This document shows positions 38,020 to 51,400 of a stretch of 64,000 bases of DNA, piece by piece. The DNA comes from Sordaria brevicollis. Its lineage: Eukaryota; Ascomycota; Sordariomycetes; Sordariales; Sordariaceae. The notes beneath the pieces were generated by a model that was not told where the DNA came from, did not search any database, and saw nothing but the letters and a program-made list of their open reading frames with translations. The position numbers and the translations under genes are program-made. The stretch spans positions 434,001 to 498,000 of the forward strand of contig JAUTDP010000009.1 in assembly GCA_033439795.1 (NCBI GenBank), read 5' to 3'. Position 1 is the first letter of the stretch; the number at the start of each line of letters is the position of its first letter.

Positions 38020-39620
38020 TTAGCCTCCCCTTTTTCCCCTAATTGGATATATTACATACAAGTAGGTATATAATTACGTAGACCCTAAATATTAAACGAT
38101 AGGCTACTACTACGCGTATTTCTAATATATACCCCGCGCCTCTTTTCCTCTTTTTCTCCTTCTTTTCTTCCTTCTTTTAATTTATTAAATAATTAAAATT
38201 ATAAATATTAATATAGGCGCGCGCCCTTACTAGCGCGTATTAATATATTTTTATTATTTTTATTATTATTATTATTATTCCTATTAATTTCCTTTACGAA
38301 CGTATTAATTAATCGTTAATTAATCGCCGTTAAAATAAATACCTCCATTACCGTTATTTAATTTAAATTTTTTTATAAATTCTTAACTTTATAAAAAATT
38401 ATTATTAATTCCTTTACCCCGCCGCCGACTTCTACTCTTACCTTTCGTTATAGTAAGGGCGCTATTAAAATTATTATTCCTAAATTTATTACTTTGCTAA
38501 AACCCCGTTAAATTCGGCTTAATATTACCGTTACCGGCGTAGTCGGCAAGTTTATTCCCGATAATATTTACGAATATATTTTATTCGGGGCCGAATTTTA
38601 AAACTTTTAATATTAAAATTATTTAATTAATAGGTATAATTATATTATATTTAATAAAGGTTCTTTTACTTCCGTATACTTATTTTATTAATACGTTTAT
38701 AAGGGTTACGAATTTATTCTTATTTAAATTTAATTTATTTTTAAATTTAATATACCGAAAAGTATATATTTAGAAATTCTTATAACGGTTATTTCGCTAT
38801 ATTTAAAATTTTATCGGGATTTTAAATCTTAAAAAAATAAAATTTTATTCTTATATAAATTTTCTTTTTTTCTTTTATTTAATAATTCTTTAAATTATTA
38901 ATACGATTTAACGGTTTTATTAATTAGATTATTACTAAAACGCTTCCCGTAGAACTTTCTTCTTTTATTAGAATTATTAATAATTCGGTTAATATTATAG
39001 AAATTTAAACTCTTAAAGAGCGAATTTATAAATTCGAAAGCTTTAAAGAATAATTATTTAATTTAATAATTAATATAGAGAAAGTAAAGTAAGTAAATAG
39101 CTAATACGTAAATTTTAACCGCTTAATTAAAAATTATAATATTTATATTATTAACGCCGAAATTATTACTGCTAATATTACCGCCGTTAATATTATTATT
39201 ACTATTATTACCGTTATTATTAAAGAAGCCGTTATTATATAACCCTTATCGGCGAAAAAAAAAGAAAGGGAAAGGAAATCGAAGGAAATAATAAAAAATA
39301 ATATAATAAATTTAAATAATAGGAAACGTAACGTTTCCCTTTAAATATTTACCCTAAATATAATATCCGCCTTCTATTCTCCTCTTTTTCTATTATTATT
39401 AAATTTTCACACTTAAAAAATTATTATCCCGCGCCTCCTACCTTTCGCCGCCGCGCCCGTAAACTTTTAAACGTTTATAATTTCGTTAATATTTATATAT
39501 CCGATTATAAAAAAGAGGAGGAAACCGTTATCGAAGAATTTATATCGGAGGTAATAAAAGATAATTTAATAAAAAGTATTTAAATTAAATTAATTATTAA
39601 TTTCGCCGGGGGCCTACTTT
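38020..39620 (+). pseudogene. A 3' region carrying an antisense coding-like frame
   Basis: The 1.6 kb beyond the A chromodomain reads poorly on A's own (minus) strand. On the plus strand, however, it gives a coherent frame from about 38440 to 39300. This frame has VVGKFIPDNIYEYILFGAEF near 38540, a coiled-coil-like stretch around 39000-39090 (LKERIYKFESFKE) and a Thr/Ile-rich tail. It resembles a Gag-like organisation only loosely. I do not recognise it. The sequence may be an antisense gene of A, or older sequence carried by it. Confidence 0.35.
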
Positions 39621-39689
39621 TATTAATTTATTATTTATTCCGGTCTATATTTAAAAATCCTTTATTCTATTCGTAATTCATTTCGCCCC

Positions 39690-42600
39690 GTTTATAACCT
39701 TCTATAAAAAATTTTAATATACCGATTAATTAAATTATTATTATCTGCGGTTAAATTATATTAAGCCTCGAATTCGTTTAAAGCGACGGTATTTTTAAAA
39801 TTCTTTAATAATTTTTATATTAAGTCCTAATATCCTTTTTATTTAATTAAAACCTCCTTTACCGGGTTTCCTCTCCTTTTAATAATATTAACGTAAAAAA
39901 TCACTTTTATTTAATATTCTAATTCTCGTTTAATTTTAATGATTAGGGGTTATTCGTTAATAAACTTTTATTTAAAAAGAGGGTTATTAGTAATTCTACG
40001 TAGGAAATCGATATAGAAAATATTATAAATAACGTAGGGAAGTCCGGATAATTCGATTATATAGGGAAATAATATTTTCGAAACGGTATATTTCGTATAG
40101 AATTAATCGAATTTCTTTTTTAAGCGGTCGGTAATATAATTTTTAAAATTAAATTAAATTTTATTTCCAATTGCGAAACGTTCTACAAATTACCGACTAT
40201 AATTAATAAATTTCTTTTATTTTTAAATAATAGCCGTTATAGTAATTTAATATAAATTTGTAATTTATTACAATTTTTTAACGAATTTTTAAACCCGCTT
40301 TTTAAAAGATAGGAGTAAAGGTTAACGATCGGAGGGGTTTTCGACTACGGAAATTAGGAATTCGGGGTTAAATTTATAAATAGCGAAGAACGGAGATATA
40401 CTTATTAAAATATTAATCCGGTTATTAATAATTAATTATATTATAGGGTATTATTTATTTTAATTATTTTAAATATAATTAACGATTATATATAAATAGG
40501 TATAAACTTCTTAATTTATATACTCCGGGCTTTTATTAGTTTATAAGTAATAAATAGTATTAAATAAACGTTTAATACTTAAGAATTCGTATAATTTAAT
40601 TTAAAAGCAGTTAATTTAATTAGAATTATAATCGTTAATAATAAATTTTAGGAAATTGTAATAATGAATAAAATATTAAAAGAAACGTTTAATATAAAAT
40701 TTAATTTTTAGAAAGGGTATAGGTTTAAGGAATATAATTTTATTAAATTTATCCTTTATAACCTAAAGATAAATATTGCTATTAAATTCTAGAAAATTAA
40801 TAATAAAATTTATTTATATATTTCTATTAAATTATTCTAGGATTAATAATAAACGTAGGAAGCCTTTTCTTTATTCTTTTTAAACCTTTATAAAACCGTT
40901 AATATAATAATTACGGAGGAATTACCGGACGTAAAAGCTAAAGAGAGGTTAATAGAAATATTAAGAAAATATTATAATAATACCTTTTTTATTAAAGTAT
41001 CCTAATATATATAAATTATAAATAATTTGAATTAAAATAGTACGTAGGATATTAAAATATTAATTAGTATTAAGTAATATAATTAATTCGGATTCGGTAT
41101 ATATAAAGGCTTTTAATACTTAAAGACGATTTTAATAACGAAGGCGGCCGAAGAAATTAATAAAGTAATTTATAATTTCAATTTTAAATTTTAAAGACGG
41201 GTTAAAATAGTAATTATTATAAAGGACGGCTTCCTTTACTTATTAATATAAAGAGTCGTAAAATTCTATTTATAATTAAAATTACTATAAATCTAAATTT
41301 TTAAATACGTTTATACCCTCCTTCTCCGAGCGGATTACCCGGGCCGCCGAAATATAGAACGGAATATAATTTTTAAGAGCGGAGTCCGGTATTATTTAAA
41401 TATCCCGCGCTTTATAATCTTAATTTGTAAATATATTTTAATTTCGTTAAAAGAAAGTATTAAAGATTATTTTATTTTTATTAAATTTATATTCAATTTA
41501 GAAATTAAACCGGGAGAAATATTCCGCCTATTACGCCTACCGCTCTAAAAGTCTCTTTAATTTTATAAAATACTCGAAATTCTAATAATTTATTAAAATA
41601 GTAAATAATTTATAATTCCGTAACTCCGCCGATTATTATTCTAAATAATTAATAATAATAAATATTTCTTTATTATAAATAGGGTAATTCCACTCGGTAG
41701 GGTTAAGCTTCCGAAAATAAAAATTTATAATTTTATAAACCATATTTTTACTATTCTTATTTACCTTTTAGGAAATAATTCCGTTTAAAATAAATTTATT
41801 ATAATCCGTCTCTAAAAATATTTTTTTATCCGGGTTAAATTCCGTTAAAATTAGAACTCTTATAAATAGAATTTTTAAAAATTAAAAGGCGTTCTTATAC
41901 TCTTTACCTTATTTAAAAATAACCCTTTCATTAATTAATTTTAATAAGGGGGTAATTACCTTTAAAAAATAAGGAATAAATATATAATAATAATTAATAA
42001 ACTTTAGGAAACTCTATATACCCTTCTAAAAGGTAAAGGGAAATTAATTTAAAATCGCTTTAACCTTTTCGGGGTTAACTTATACGCTAACGCCGGTATA
42101 GATAATAAAGCCTAAATATTTAACCTTCTTTATCTTAAATTTATACTTATTTAAATCTAAATAGAGGCCGGTTTCTAATAATTTAATAAGGACTAAACGT
42201 ACTTTTTACTCGTAATTTTCTAAAGAATTAGAGGAGTAAATAAATACGTTATTTATATAAACGGTATAAAACGAATTTAAATAATCGTAGAGGATATAAT
42301 TAATATACCGTTAAAATATAGCCGGCGCGCTATTTAACCTAAATAATATAATTAATTATTTAAATAACCTATATTATATTCGAAATACTATTTTCCCCTC
42401 CTCTCCTTCTATTATACGAATTTTATGGAAAATTTATATAATATTTACGTTAATATACTATTTTATTCCTTTTGAAGTATAATATATATTCTTAATTAAC
42501 GGTAATAAATAGTAATCCGTTTTCGTAATAACGTTAAATATATAATAATCGTAATAAAAGTGGAATCCGCTTCCGGGTTTACGTATAAATAAAATTAAGG

Positions 42601-42974
42601 CCCCTACTTCTAAATTATTAACTCGGATAAACCCTTAATCTAATAAATCTTTTAACGTCTTTTTAAGGATTAAAAATTCCTCCTTTATTATATTATAAAG
42701 CGGTCCGAATAAAATAGGGAATTCCTTTCCGTTTTTATCCTTTTTAATTATAATTTTATAATTTATACCGGAATAATAAAAGTTTAATTTATTAATATTC
42801 TCCTTTATTCAAAATAATATTAAATCGTAATATTTTTTAGGGATTTTTACTTTTAATTTTACTTTAATATATATTTTCTTTAATTTTAGCGCCTTTTCGA
42901 CGTTTTTTAAATTAATTACGAAAATAGTTTCTTTAATTATTCGATTACCGAATTCCTTTTTTAACCTACGAACG
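39690..42974 (-). pseudogene. A pol relic: RT, RNase H, integrase, chromodomain
   Basis: Minus strand. The RT box reads VYINNVFIY at about 42240-42262, upstream of LYLDLNKYKF and KVKYLGFI. RNase H follows (about 41900-41500), then integrase. SPFFAIYKFNPE lies at about 40350-40400, and the integrase tail with VSKILFPYIIELSGLP around 40050. A chromodomain at about 39800-39930 (ELEYQIKVI then EVLIKxKGYxD) is typical of chromoviruses. The frame's 5' end is cut at 42974 by the B insertion; B's right side carries the rest. RIP stops occur throughout. Confidence 0.92.
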
Positions 42975-42979
42975 TAACT
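42975..42979. repeat. Target-site duplication of B: TAACT (left) / TAACC (right, 57617-57621)
   Basis: The two 5-bp flanks differ by a single C/T, the change RIP makes. B therefore duplicated its target first and RIP altered one copy later. Confidence 0.8.
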
Positions 42980-43244
42980 TGTTACGAGCGACGTAGTCAC
43001 GAGAAACAAGCTTAATACGTTAAATCCAAATCTATTATAGAATTACAAAATGAAGAAGAAAAGAAGAAAACGAATAAAGGGCGCGCCCCGCACTAGGGTT
43101 TATACCTAGGCGCGGGCAACCCACGAAGGTAATACGTAATTACGTACGCTAATGCGGTTAACCTCTATTAGGGTAACCGCCCAAGTAATAACCGGTCCGC
43201 TAAATAGGGCCCTAATAGGGACCCTATCCGCTAATACCGTAATA
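42980..43244 (-). repeat. B LTR, left copy (3' LTR)
   Basis: It runs from TGTTACGAGCG to ACCGTAATA on the plus strand, 265 bp. The outer (left) end is intact, with GTAGTCACGAG. The inner end is RIPed (CTAATACCGTAATA against CCAGCGCCGTAACA in the other copy). A central block GGGCCCTAATAGGGACCCTA is conserved in both. Confidence 0.95.
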
Positions 43245-43289
43245 CTACCCCCCCCCTCGAAAAAAAATTCGCCTCGAATCTTCGAAATA

Positions 43290-46097
43290 TTAGAATTATT
43301 ATTATATATAAAATAAATCTTTTATTTCTTAGCGCCTACTATCCTCCTTAATTTCTTCGTACTTTTCCTCCGAAGGATATTATCTTCCAAATAATCTTTA
43401 TCGAATTCCTCTACTTTAATTTTTTATAATTATTCCTTTAAACGTATAAGCGGCCCCGGGTATTTAAAATATATTTTATAATATACTTTTAAAAATTTAA
43501 ATAAATTTTTAAAATTATCCGCGTTATAAAATTTCGGATTAAAATTATATCCCTTCTAATTTACTTAATATTAAAATTTATTAAAATATATTTAAAAAGT
43601 TAAAATTTCCTTCATTTCCTATTTAATATCGTTATTAACGTATTCTCCTATTAATTCCTCTAATTTTTAATTAAATAATAAATTATCGGGGTATTTCTTT
43701 AATCGATTTATATAAAAAATATCTATCCCTCTCTACCTTTTCAGTACTTTTAATTTAAATAAATAATTATATTTTTCTTTAATTTTAAAATATTAATTAA
43801 TTAAAGGAAAATTAAATTTATAATTTAATTAATTTATAAATTCACTCTATTTAATTATAAATATTTTATCCCTAAAACCGAAATTTAAAACGCGTTAATA
43901 TTTATTTATTTATTTAATTATCTATTCTTAAACCCTAATAATATATTCTTTTACCTTCTCTACGTAGCTTCGAATCCGTTCTATTATCCCTTATACATTT
44001 TTACAATTAAATTTTTCTTTAATCGTTAATTTAATACTATTAAAATTAATATATACTTCCTAATTTAAAATATTAAATATAAGGAATCTTTTTAATACTT
44101 TATACGGTTATATCCCTTCTAAATCATTATATAATATTCCTATTTAAATAGTATTTATTATTAAAATTACTTCGGATTAATTATCCTAAAAGTAATTAAT
44201 AAAGGGACGGAGGCATTAATTAAAATATTTATTTATAATTTCCGCTTACCCCGCCGTCTAATTATAACCCGAGGAAATTAATTTCTACTTAATATTTAGG
44301 ATTTTAATTAATTCGTTTATAAAATCCGAAATAAATTAAAATCCTCTATCCGAAATAATTTCGCTTAATAATTCGTAAATATAATATAACCCTTTATAAT
44401 ATACATAAACCGCATCCTTAACTATTACCGTTATAAAATAAAAAATAATTTATAATACTTTATTTAATCGATCTATTATTATAAATATATTATCGAATCA
44501 TTATTTATCTTTAAATATTAATTTAAAATTTATAATTAAATTCTATTAAATATATTAAGCCGTTAAAATAGGTTTTAATTTACTAAATATTTTATTATAA
44601 AGAACCTTCGAAATATAATACATTATATAATTAATAATAAAATGGTCGACGTTACCGATTATCCCTAATTACTAATATTATATAGAAATTAAACGTTTAA
44701 TTTTATTTTAATTTAAATAAGCGGTAATAATCTTTATATATAATTCGTAAATAATTTAGGCTTTTAAAATACTAAATAGTATAATAAATTTATCGAAACG
44801 GGTAAGAATTTTATTAATAATAAATCGATATCCGTTTTCCCCTTTTTTAATTATATTTCGATAGATTTTTAAGTTTGGGCAAATTTTATTTTTAAATATA
44901 AAACAATCTATTAAAAAGTATCCCTCTAAACGCTCTTTTCGATTACTTTCCGCGACTTCTAGGTTAATTTCTATAAAGGTTCCTAAAGACGAAATTAACG
45001 TAGGAACGGCGTTAATACTATTAATTACATCGTTAAATTATACTATACAACTATCTTTTAAATTCTTAAAAATTTAAAAAATATAATAAATTTCCTACTT
45101 AATTTTTTAATTCTTTAAATCTTTTACCTTCCTTAATAAAGCGTTAACCGCCCTATTCTCCTTCTTTAATCGGTATAAAATAATAAAATAATATTAGGAT
45201 AGGAATTTTACCCAATCCGCCTATTATAAATTTAATAATCGCTTAATATTAAATTATTTAAACGCTTTATTATCCGTAAAAATTAAAAAAGGTTTTTATA
45301 AATTAATAAATTCGGCCTTCTAATATTATAAAACTTTAACGATTACTATTAATTCTTTATTATAAATAAAATAATTATACTTTACCCTATATATAATTTT
45401 AAAATAGAAAGTAATAGGGCGCTATTCGTTATCGATTAATTAAAATAATACCCCCGCTATTATTCCGTTAAAAGCGTCTATTTCTATCTATATTGGTTAA
45501 TTATATTTAAAATAAATTAAAATAAGTACCGATAGTAATTTCCCTTTAAATTCTTCGAAAGTAATTTAATAATCCCTATTCTAACCGAATATTTCTCTTT
45601 TTTTTATTAATATTATTAGTAATTTAATAATTCGGTTATAATTTTTAACGAATTATCGGTAAAAATTACAAAAATTTAAACAAGATTATACTCCTTATAT
45701 ATTCGTCGGAGTCTATTAATCTTTTATAATAACGATTTTCTAAAGATCGACAAATACCCCGTCTATTCCAATAATAAAGCCTAAAAATTTAATTTTCTTA
45801 ATATAAAATTTATATTTATCTAAATCCGTTTATAAACCCGTTACTTCTAACCTAATTAATACTTTCTTAACGTAAATTTTATATTCTTCCAAATTATTCG
45901 AAAAAATAAAAATATTATCGATATATACGTTATAAAAATTATTAAAATAACCTATTAATATTTTATTAATATATTATTAGAACGTTAATAATCCGTTAAT
46001 TAATTTAAAGGGTAGGACCTTATATTTATAAATACTATATTTTATTTAGAATATTATAAATTCTTTATCGTCGGGGTATATACGGATTTGGTAAAAA
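43290..46097 (-). pseudogene. B pol relic, part 2: RT palm, RNase H, integrase
   Basis: Minus strand, 3' of the C insertion. Just inside the break the frame reads KYKVLPFxLxNG, then the catalytic VYIDNIFIFSNN at about 45900-45935 and KIKFLGFI. RNase H follows, then integrase, with a decayed SAGYPQTAGQAEI-like motif at about 44240-44285 and a conserved RLRPFINYFQDNW-like stretch after it. Relatives with this TAGQAE signature are common in fungal gypsy elements. No chromodomain was identified. Confidence 0.9.
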
Positions 46098-46102
46098 GTT
46101 TA
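46098..46102 (+). repeat. Target-site duplication of C, GTTTA (pair at 53467-53471)
   Basis: A perfect 5-bp duplication flanks C on both sides, and B's RT frame continues across it. Confidence 0.95.
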
Positions 46103-46397
46103 TATCACAGGCTTAGCTTAGTAACTACACGTGACTTAGTCACGTGCCTGTGCCAAGGTTATAATCACTATTGAAATAATTACAACCTTACTCGGCTAGC
46201 CCACTACCGCGGTCGCACAGCAATACAATCGCGGTCCCGGTCACATAACTACGCGCGCCCTGCGCGCGCATGGTCTGTGCGCCGTACCCTTATAAGGGCA
46301 GCTACCCGCGTATAATTTCATTCCCTTTCCTCTTTTCCTTCCTCGTATAATATTATATATTTTATTCTATTTACTTTAATTATATTTACTTATAATA
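46103..46397 (+). repeat. C 5' LTR (295 bp)
   Basis: It runs from TATCACAGGC (RIPed TGTCACAGGC) to TTATAATA. The outer 240 bp is RIP-free. It has a hairpin CACGTGAC-TTA-GTCACGTG (about 46128-46146) nested in an outer CACAGGC..GCCTGTG pair, and a GC-rich GCGCGCCCTGCGCGCGC segment. A TATA-like box CTTATAAGGGC lies at about 46289-46299, probably the promoter. The inner 50 bp is RIPed. Confidence 0.95.
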
Positions 46398-46619
46398 ATA
46401 TATTATACTTTATTATTACGTTTATAATATATAATTTTCGATTATTTAAACGTATTAGGATCGCTTTATTCGTAAATCGTTAAACCTAATATTTTTTCTT
46501 TTTTTTAATAATTAAAGTAATTTCCTTCATCGCGATAATTTCGACCGTTAATTATTTATTAGAATCGCGTCCCTTTATTTAAAGAATAAAGGTAGTCTTC
46601 CTTTTATTTAGCGGGTAAA

Positions 46620-48200
46620 AGTAAATGCCGTATTTCTCTCTCTCTTTTTCTCTATTTTCGAAATTATTTCGTAAATTATAAATTTTTTCCCCGCTCGTTA
46701 ATATTTAATATAAATAGTAATAACGATCCTACGTACTTTTTAAGAAATAATGACAAATTCCCTACGACTTTTTACTCTTTAAATATTAATAAACTATTTA
46801 TAATAAATAATTTATTTATTTATAATATTAACGTTTACGCTATTACTTTACGTAAATTTCCTATCTTCTAAAGTATTAATAACTTTATTACCGTTATTAA
46901 AGAAAACGAGGATAAAAAAACAATTTTTAAAAATTATTTATCTAATATTAGTATTATCGCTGGATACCCCGCTTTCTACTCGATTATTATATTTATCGCC
47001 CGTATCTATATTAAAATTCAATTTATTATTAAAAATTACTACGAAGAGGCACTTATTAACCGCTATATTACTAACGACGCTTAAAATACGTTCGATAACG
47101 TAAACCTTAAATATTATTAATTTATCGCTAAATATTAATCTTTTAAGGCTAATAAATTTGCCGCTAATAAACGTAATAATACCTTTCGCAATACTATTTC
47201 GAAATTTACGATTTAATTTAATACGAATATTATAAACGAAATTACTAATATTAATATTATATCCGGCTATTATTAAATTATTCATAACCCTCCTATTTTT
47301 ATAGGAAAGGAATTTAGTAACGCCGTTATCCGTTATAAAATCTTTACCGCTTAGCGTTTTTATATTTAATTTTAATAAAAAGTTAATACCCTCTTCTACC
47401 CCGATAAGGGTATTAAAATTATTAAAACGGTTATATTTCTAGGCTTTAAAATCCTATTTAATATTTATAAGGAGTTTTAAATTATTTAAAATAATAAGCC
47501 CGAAGATATTTAATATTAGAAAATTAAAAAGGAATTTATAAATTATTTAATTAAACGTTTTAAAAATATTAATTTAATTAACGACGTTAATTACCGTTTC
47601 GAAGAGTATTATATAAAGAACCGCCCTTTTACCGAATTTAAATAAGAATTTACTAATCTTTATAATTTAATCGGTTATAATAACGTTATAAAAATTTATT
47701 ACTTTCGTAATAAAATTAATAAACGTTTTCGCGACGGTTTTATTTATCGTAACCCCCTAACCGCCGACGATTTTTACGCTTAATTCGATTTATATCGTAC
47801 TATTATTATTAATTTCGAAAATATTAATTACCGTTAAAAGATAGTTAATTACGCTCTTAATTTATCCGCTATTAATACTACCCCCGCCGCTAATTCCAAT
47901 TCCGCCCTTCGTATTAATTTTAATAATATTCTTATTAATTAAAATAATAATAAAATAAATTTAAACGCCGTTAACCTAATTATATTTATTTATAAAAATA
48001 TTTTCGATTAATATATACGTAAAGGCTTTTACCGCTATTATAATTAAAAAGGTTATATTAACCGTAATTATACTAATTCGATAAATTATAGCGATAAAGG
48101 CCATTAGGATAATAAAAATAAAGGTAATAAAAAAAAAAAGAAATACGGTTAAAATTAATAAATTAAAATTTACGTTGCTAATATTATTCTAACCGCTTTT
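46620..48200 (+). pseudogene. C gag relic with zinc knuckle
   Basis: Plus-strand frame of about 500 codons between the 5' LTR and pol. The knuckle at about 48015-48060 reads FYRYYNxKGYINRNY, i.e. CX2CX4HX4C after Cys/His loss, followed by a Lys-rich stretch (48120-48150). Start codon not identifiable. Confidence 0.78.
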
Positions 48201-48429
48201 ACCGCCCTTACCGCTCCGGCTATTAAGGGTAAAGAATATTATAACGCTCCGGAAAATAAATAACCTTTATACCTAATCGTATATAGAAGCTTTAACGGTT
48301 ATTATAATTCCTAATTAAAAAGGATAAGGTTTTAAATTCTTTAAAATTAAAAAATTTAAAAGAAATACGGATTTAATCTTTAAATAATTCTATTACCCCA
48401 AATTTAATATTCCTTTCTTTTTACATAAT

Positions 48430-51400
48430 AACCGGCTCGTATAAAAATTATTATATTATTTTCGTTAATAATAAATATTCTATATTCGCTTTTATCGATT
48501 ATTCTTTTATAATAAAAAATAACCTTCCGCGTTTTAAATTTTAACGCTTAAAGAAATTAATTTTAACCGATAGTATAATTAAAGGTATTATTTCTAAAGG
48601 GGTAAGGGCTAGGCTCCGTATCGGATTTTATAATAAAATCGTTACCTTCTTAATATACGATATTTCCCCTAAATACCCTATAATTTTAGGTTTCCTATAA
48701 ATATAATTCTATAAACCCGAAATTAATTATAACGTATATAATATATAATTTAAATATTACTATAATCGTTACTTTACTGCAAATTTATTTAACGAATTAA
48801 TTACAATATTACGTATTATTTTTAATAACGTTATAATTATTACTATTAAAGTTTCCCTTAAATTTATTTTAATAATAATCCCCTTTTAAGAAAATACGCC
48901 GGTTTTTAAGGCTATTTCCCCAACCGTAATATAAGAATTAACCCCGATAACTATATTTACAGCCGCTTTTAAAACGAAATTTATTCTTTAAATAAAGAAG
49001 TTTACTCCTTAAAAGAAATTTACTCCTTAAATTAACCCCGTTCCTATTTACGATTTACCTATTCCCGAACCTTCTTAACCTCCCGCTTATTATAATACTG
49101 CCCTATTTAAGGTTTTAATTATTAATCGGGTTAATATTAAAATTTAAAGTATTTTAAAAATAATTACTCTCTTTGTTAAAATTAAGAGCCTTATAATTTA
49201 TAAACCCTATATTAAATTAAATAATTAGCGTATATTAGCTAATACGCATTGTAAATACAATCCCCGTTCGTTTAAAACGGTAAATAATCCGTTAAATTTA
49301 AAAGATATTAAGGAATTTAACGCTATTACGTTTAATTTCTTATACGAAAGGGATAATTTATAACCTATAATTACAATATATATAGAATTCGAACGCTTAG
49401 CTGCTATTTACGAATTTAATAAAATTATTTTAATTAAAGAGATTATTAATAATATTTAAAATAGGGAGGGTAAAAAATATAAAGATACGTTATTAAAGAA
49501 CTTTTATAAGTTTATTGAAATTATAGCGGGTAACGGCTCCGAGGATAATATTAAAGCTATAATTTTAATAAAATTATTAAATTTAATAAGTAATTTTAAT
49601 TAGGATATTCTTATATATAAAAAAATTATTTATTAGGTTATAATAATTAAAATCGCTAAGTAAATTAACTTTAATAAAATTACGGAGGAGGACGTAAAGA
49701 AATTTTTTAAAAATAGTCGACGGTTAATATTATTAAAGGAAGAGGTTATAATTAAAGTCCCTAAACGGTATTATAAGAATATTTTAATTTTCTTACTCTA
49801 ATTAATAAAAAAAGTCCTACTTTATTATATTTATAATTACAAAATTAAATTATTATTAAACGCTAAACCGCTTAGCGTTCGTATTCGCCCGACGTCCCCT
49901 ATCGAAATTTCGGTTATTAAATAATAAATTAATAATAATTTTCGTAAAAATTTTATCCGCCCTTTATAATTAATTACAATTACCTTTATCCTTTTAATTA
50001 AAAAATTAGGCAGCGGAGTCCGAATTTGCGTAAATTATAAAAGTATTAATAATATTATTCTAAAGTCCCGTTACCCGCTCCCGTTAATTAAAAAAACCCT
50101 AGATTCGATTTATAAAATAAAGATTTTTATTAAATTAAATATTATTATTATATTTAATCGAATACGGGTTAAAGAGGGTTATAAATAATTAATTGCGTTT
50201 ATTATTCGTTTCGACTTATTCGAATCTTTAATTTATTCGTTTAACCTTTAAAGCGCGCTAAATACGTTTTAAAATTATATTAATAATATTTTATATAATA
50301 TCTTCGACGTCTATATAATCGCGTATTTTAACGATATCCTAATTTATTCCGATAATAAAGAGGAATACGAATAATATATTAATAAAATTTTAGAATAAAT
50401 AATTAAAGTAAAATTGCAAATTAATATCGATAAGTGCGAATTTTATACGATACGTACGAAGTATTTAAATTTAATTATTACGCCCGGTAATATCGAAATA
50501 AATCCCGAGAAAGTCGCCGCTATTATAATATAATAAGCTCCCGATTCTAAACGTTCGCTATAATATTTCTTAAGTTTTACTAATTTCTACCAACATTTTA
50601 TAAAATATTTTTCGATTATAGTAAAATTACTTTACGAGTTAATTAAGAAAATAATACCCGTAGATTAGAAATAGATAAAATAGTATTAAAATTCTTTCGA
50701 AGTATTAAAGAAAGCCTTTACAAACGGATTAATTTTATATATTTATAATTAATTTAAATTAATTATTATAGAAATAAACGTTTTAAATTAAATTTATAGA
50801 GGAATCTTATTATAATACGATAATAATAGTATTTTATAACCGGTCGCCTATTTTAATTAAAAATACTCCGCTACCGAATATAATTATAATATTTATAATA
50901 AAGAATTATTAACTATTATTAAAGTATTAGAAGAATAGAAACCGGAATTTAAAGGAGCGTAATAACCGTTTAAAATCTTTACAAATTATCGAAATTTAAA
51001 AATATTTATAATTAATAAGTAGTTAATACCTTATTATATAAAATAATCCTAATTTTTATTTCATTTTAACTTTATAATTAAATACCGATTAAATTCCTTC
51101 CAAATTCGCCCTAACGCCTTTAATTATAAGCTAAAAGATATCCCTAAAAATATAAATAATAAGCGGTTATTAATATATAATAAGGTCCTATTAAATAAAA
51201 ATCTCTTCGTTAATAGCGCCTTTATTTTAAAGCCGGAGGATAAATTAAACGTAGGAAATTTCGTCGGTTATAAATATAAAATTCTAAGAAAAATAGAATT
51301 AAAAGAATTAATAGGAATTAAATATTTATACGAATTAAATATTTTAAACGAGAAATTAATAAACGATTTAATAACGGAATTTTATAAAAAATTTACCTTT

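Noticed and set aside
42809..43009. Open frame of 66 codons, minus strand
   Set aside because: Its first codons come from the B LTR and the rest is the RT region of A, so it is a chance fusion across an insertion junction, although the A part is real pol sequence.
46938..47285. Open frame of 115 codons, minus strand
   Set aside because: Antisense to the gag relic of C, which reads on the plus strand.
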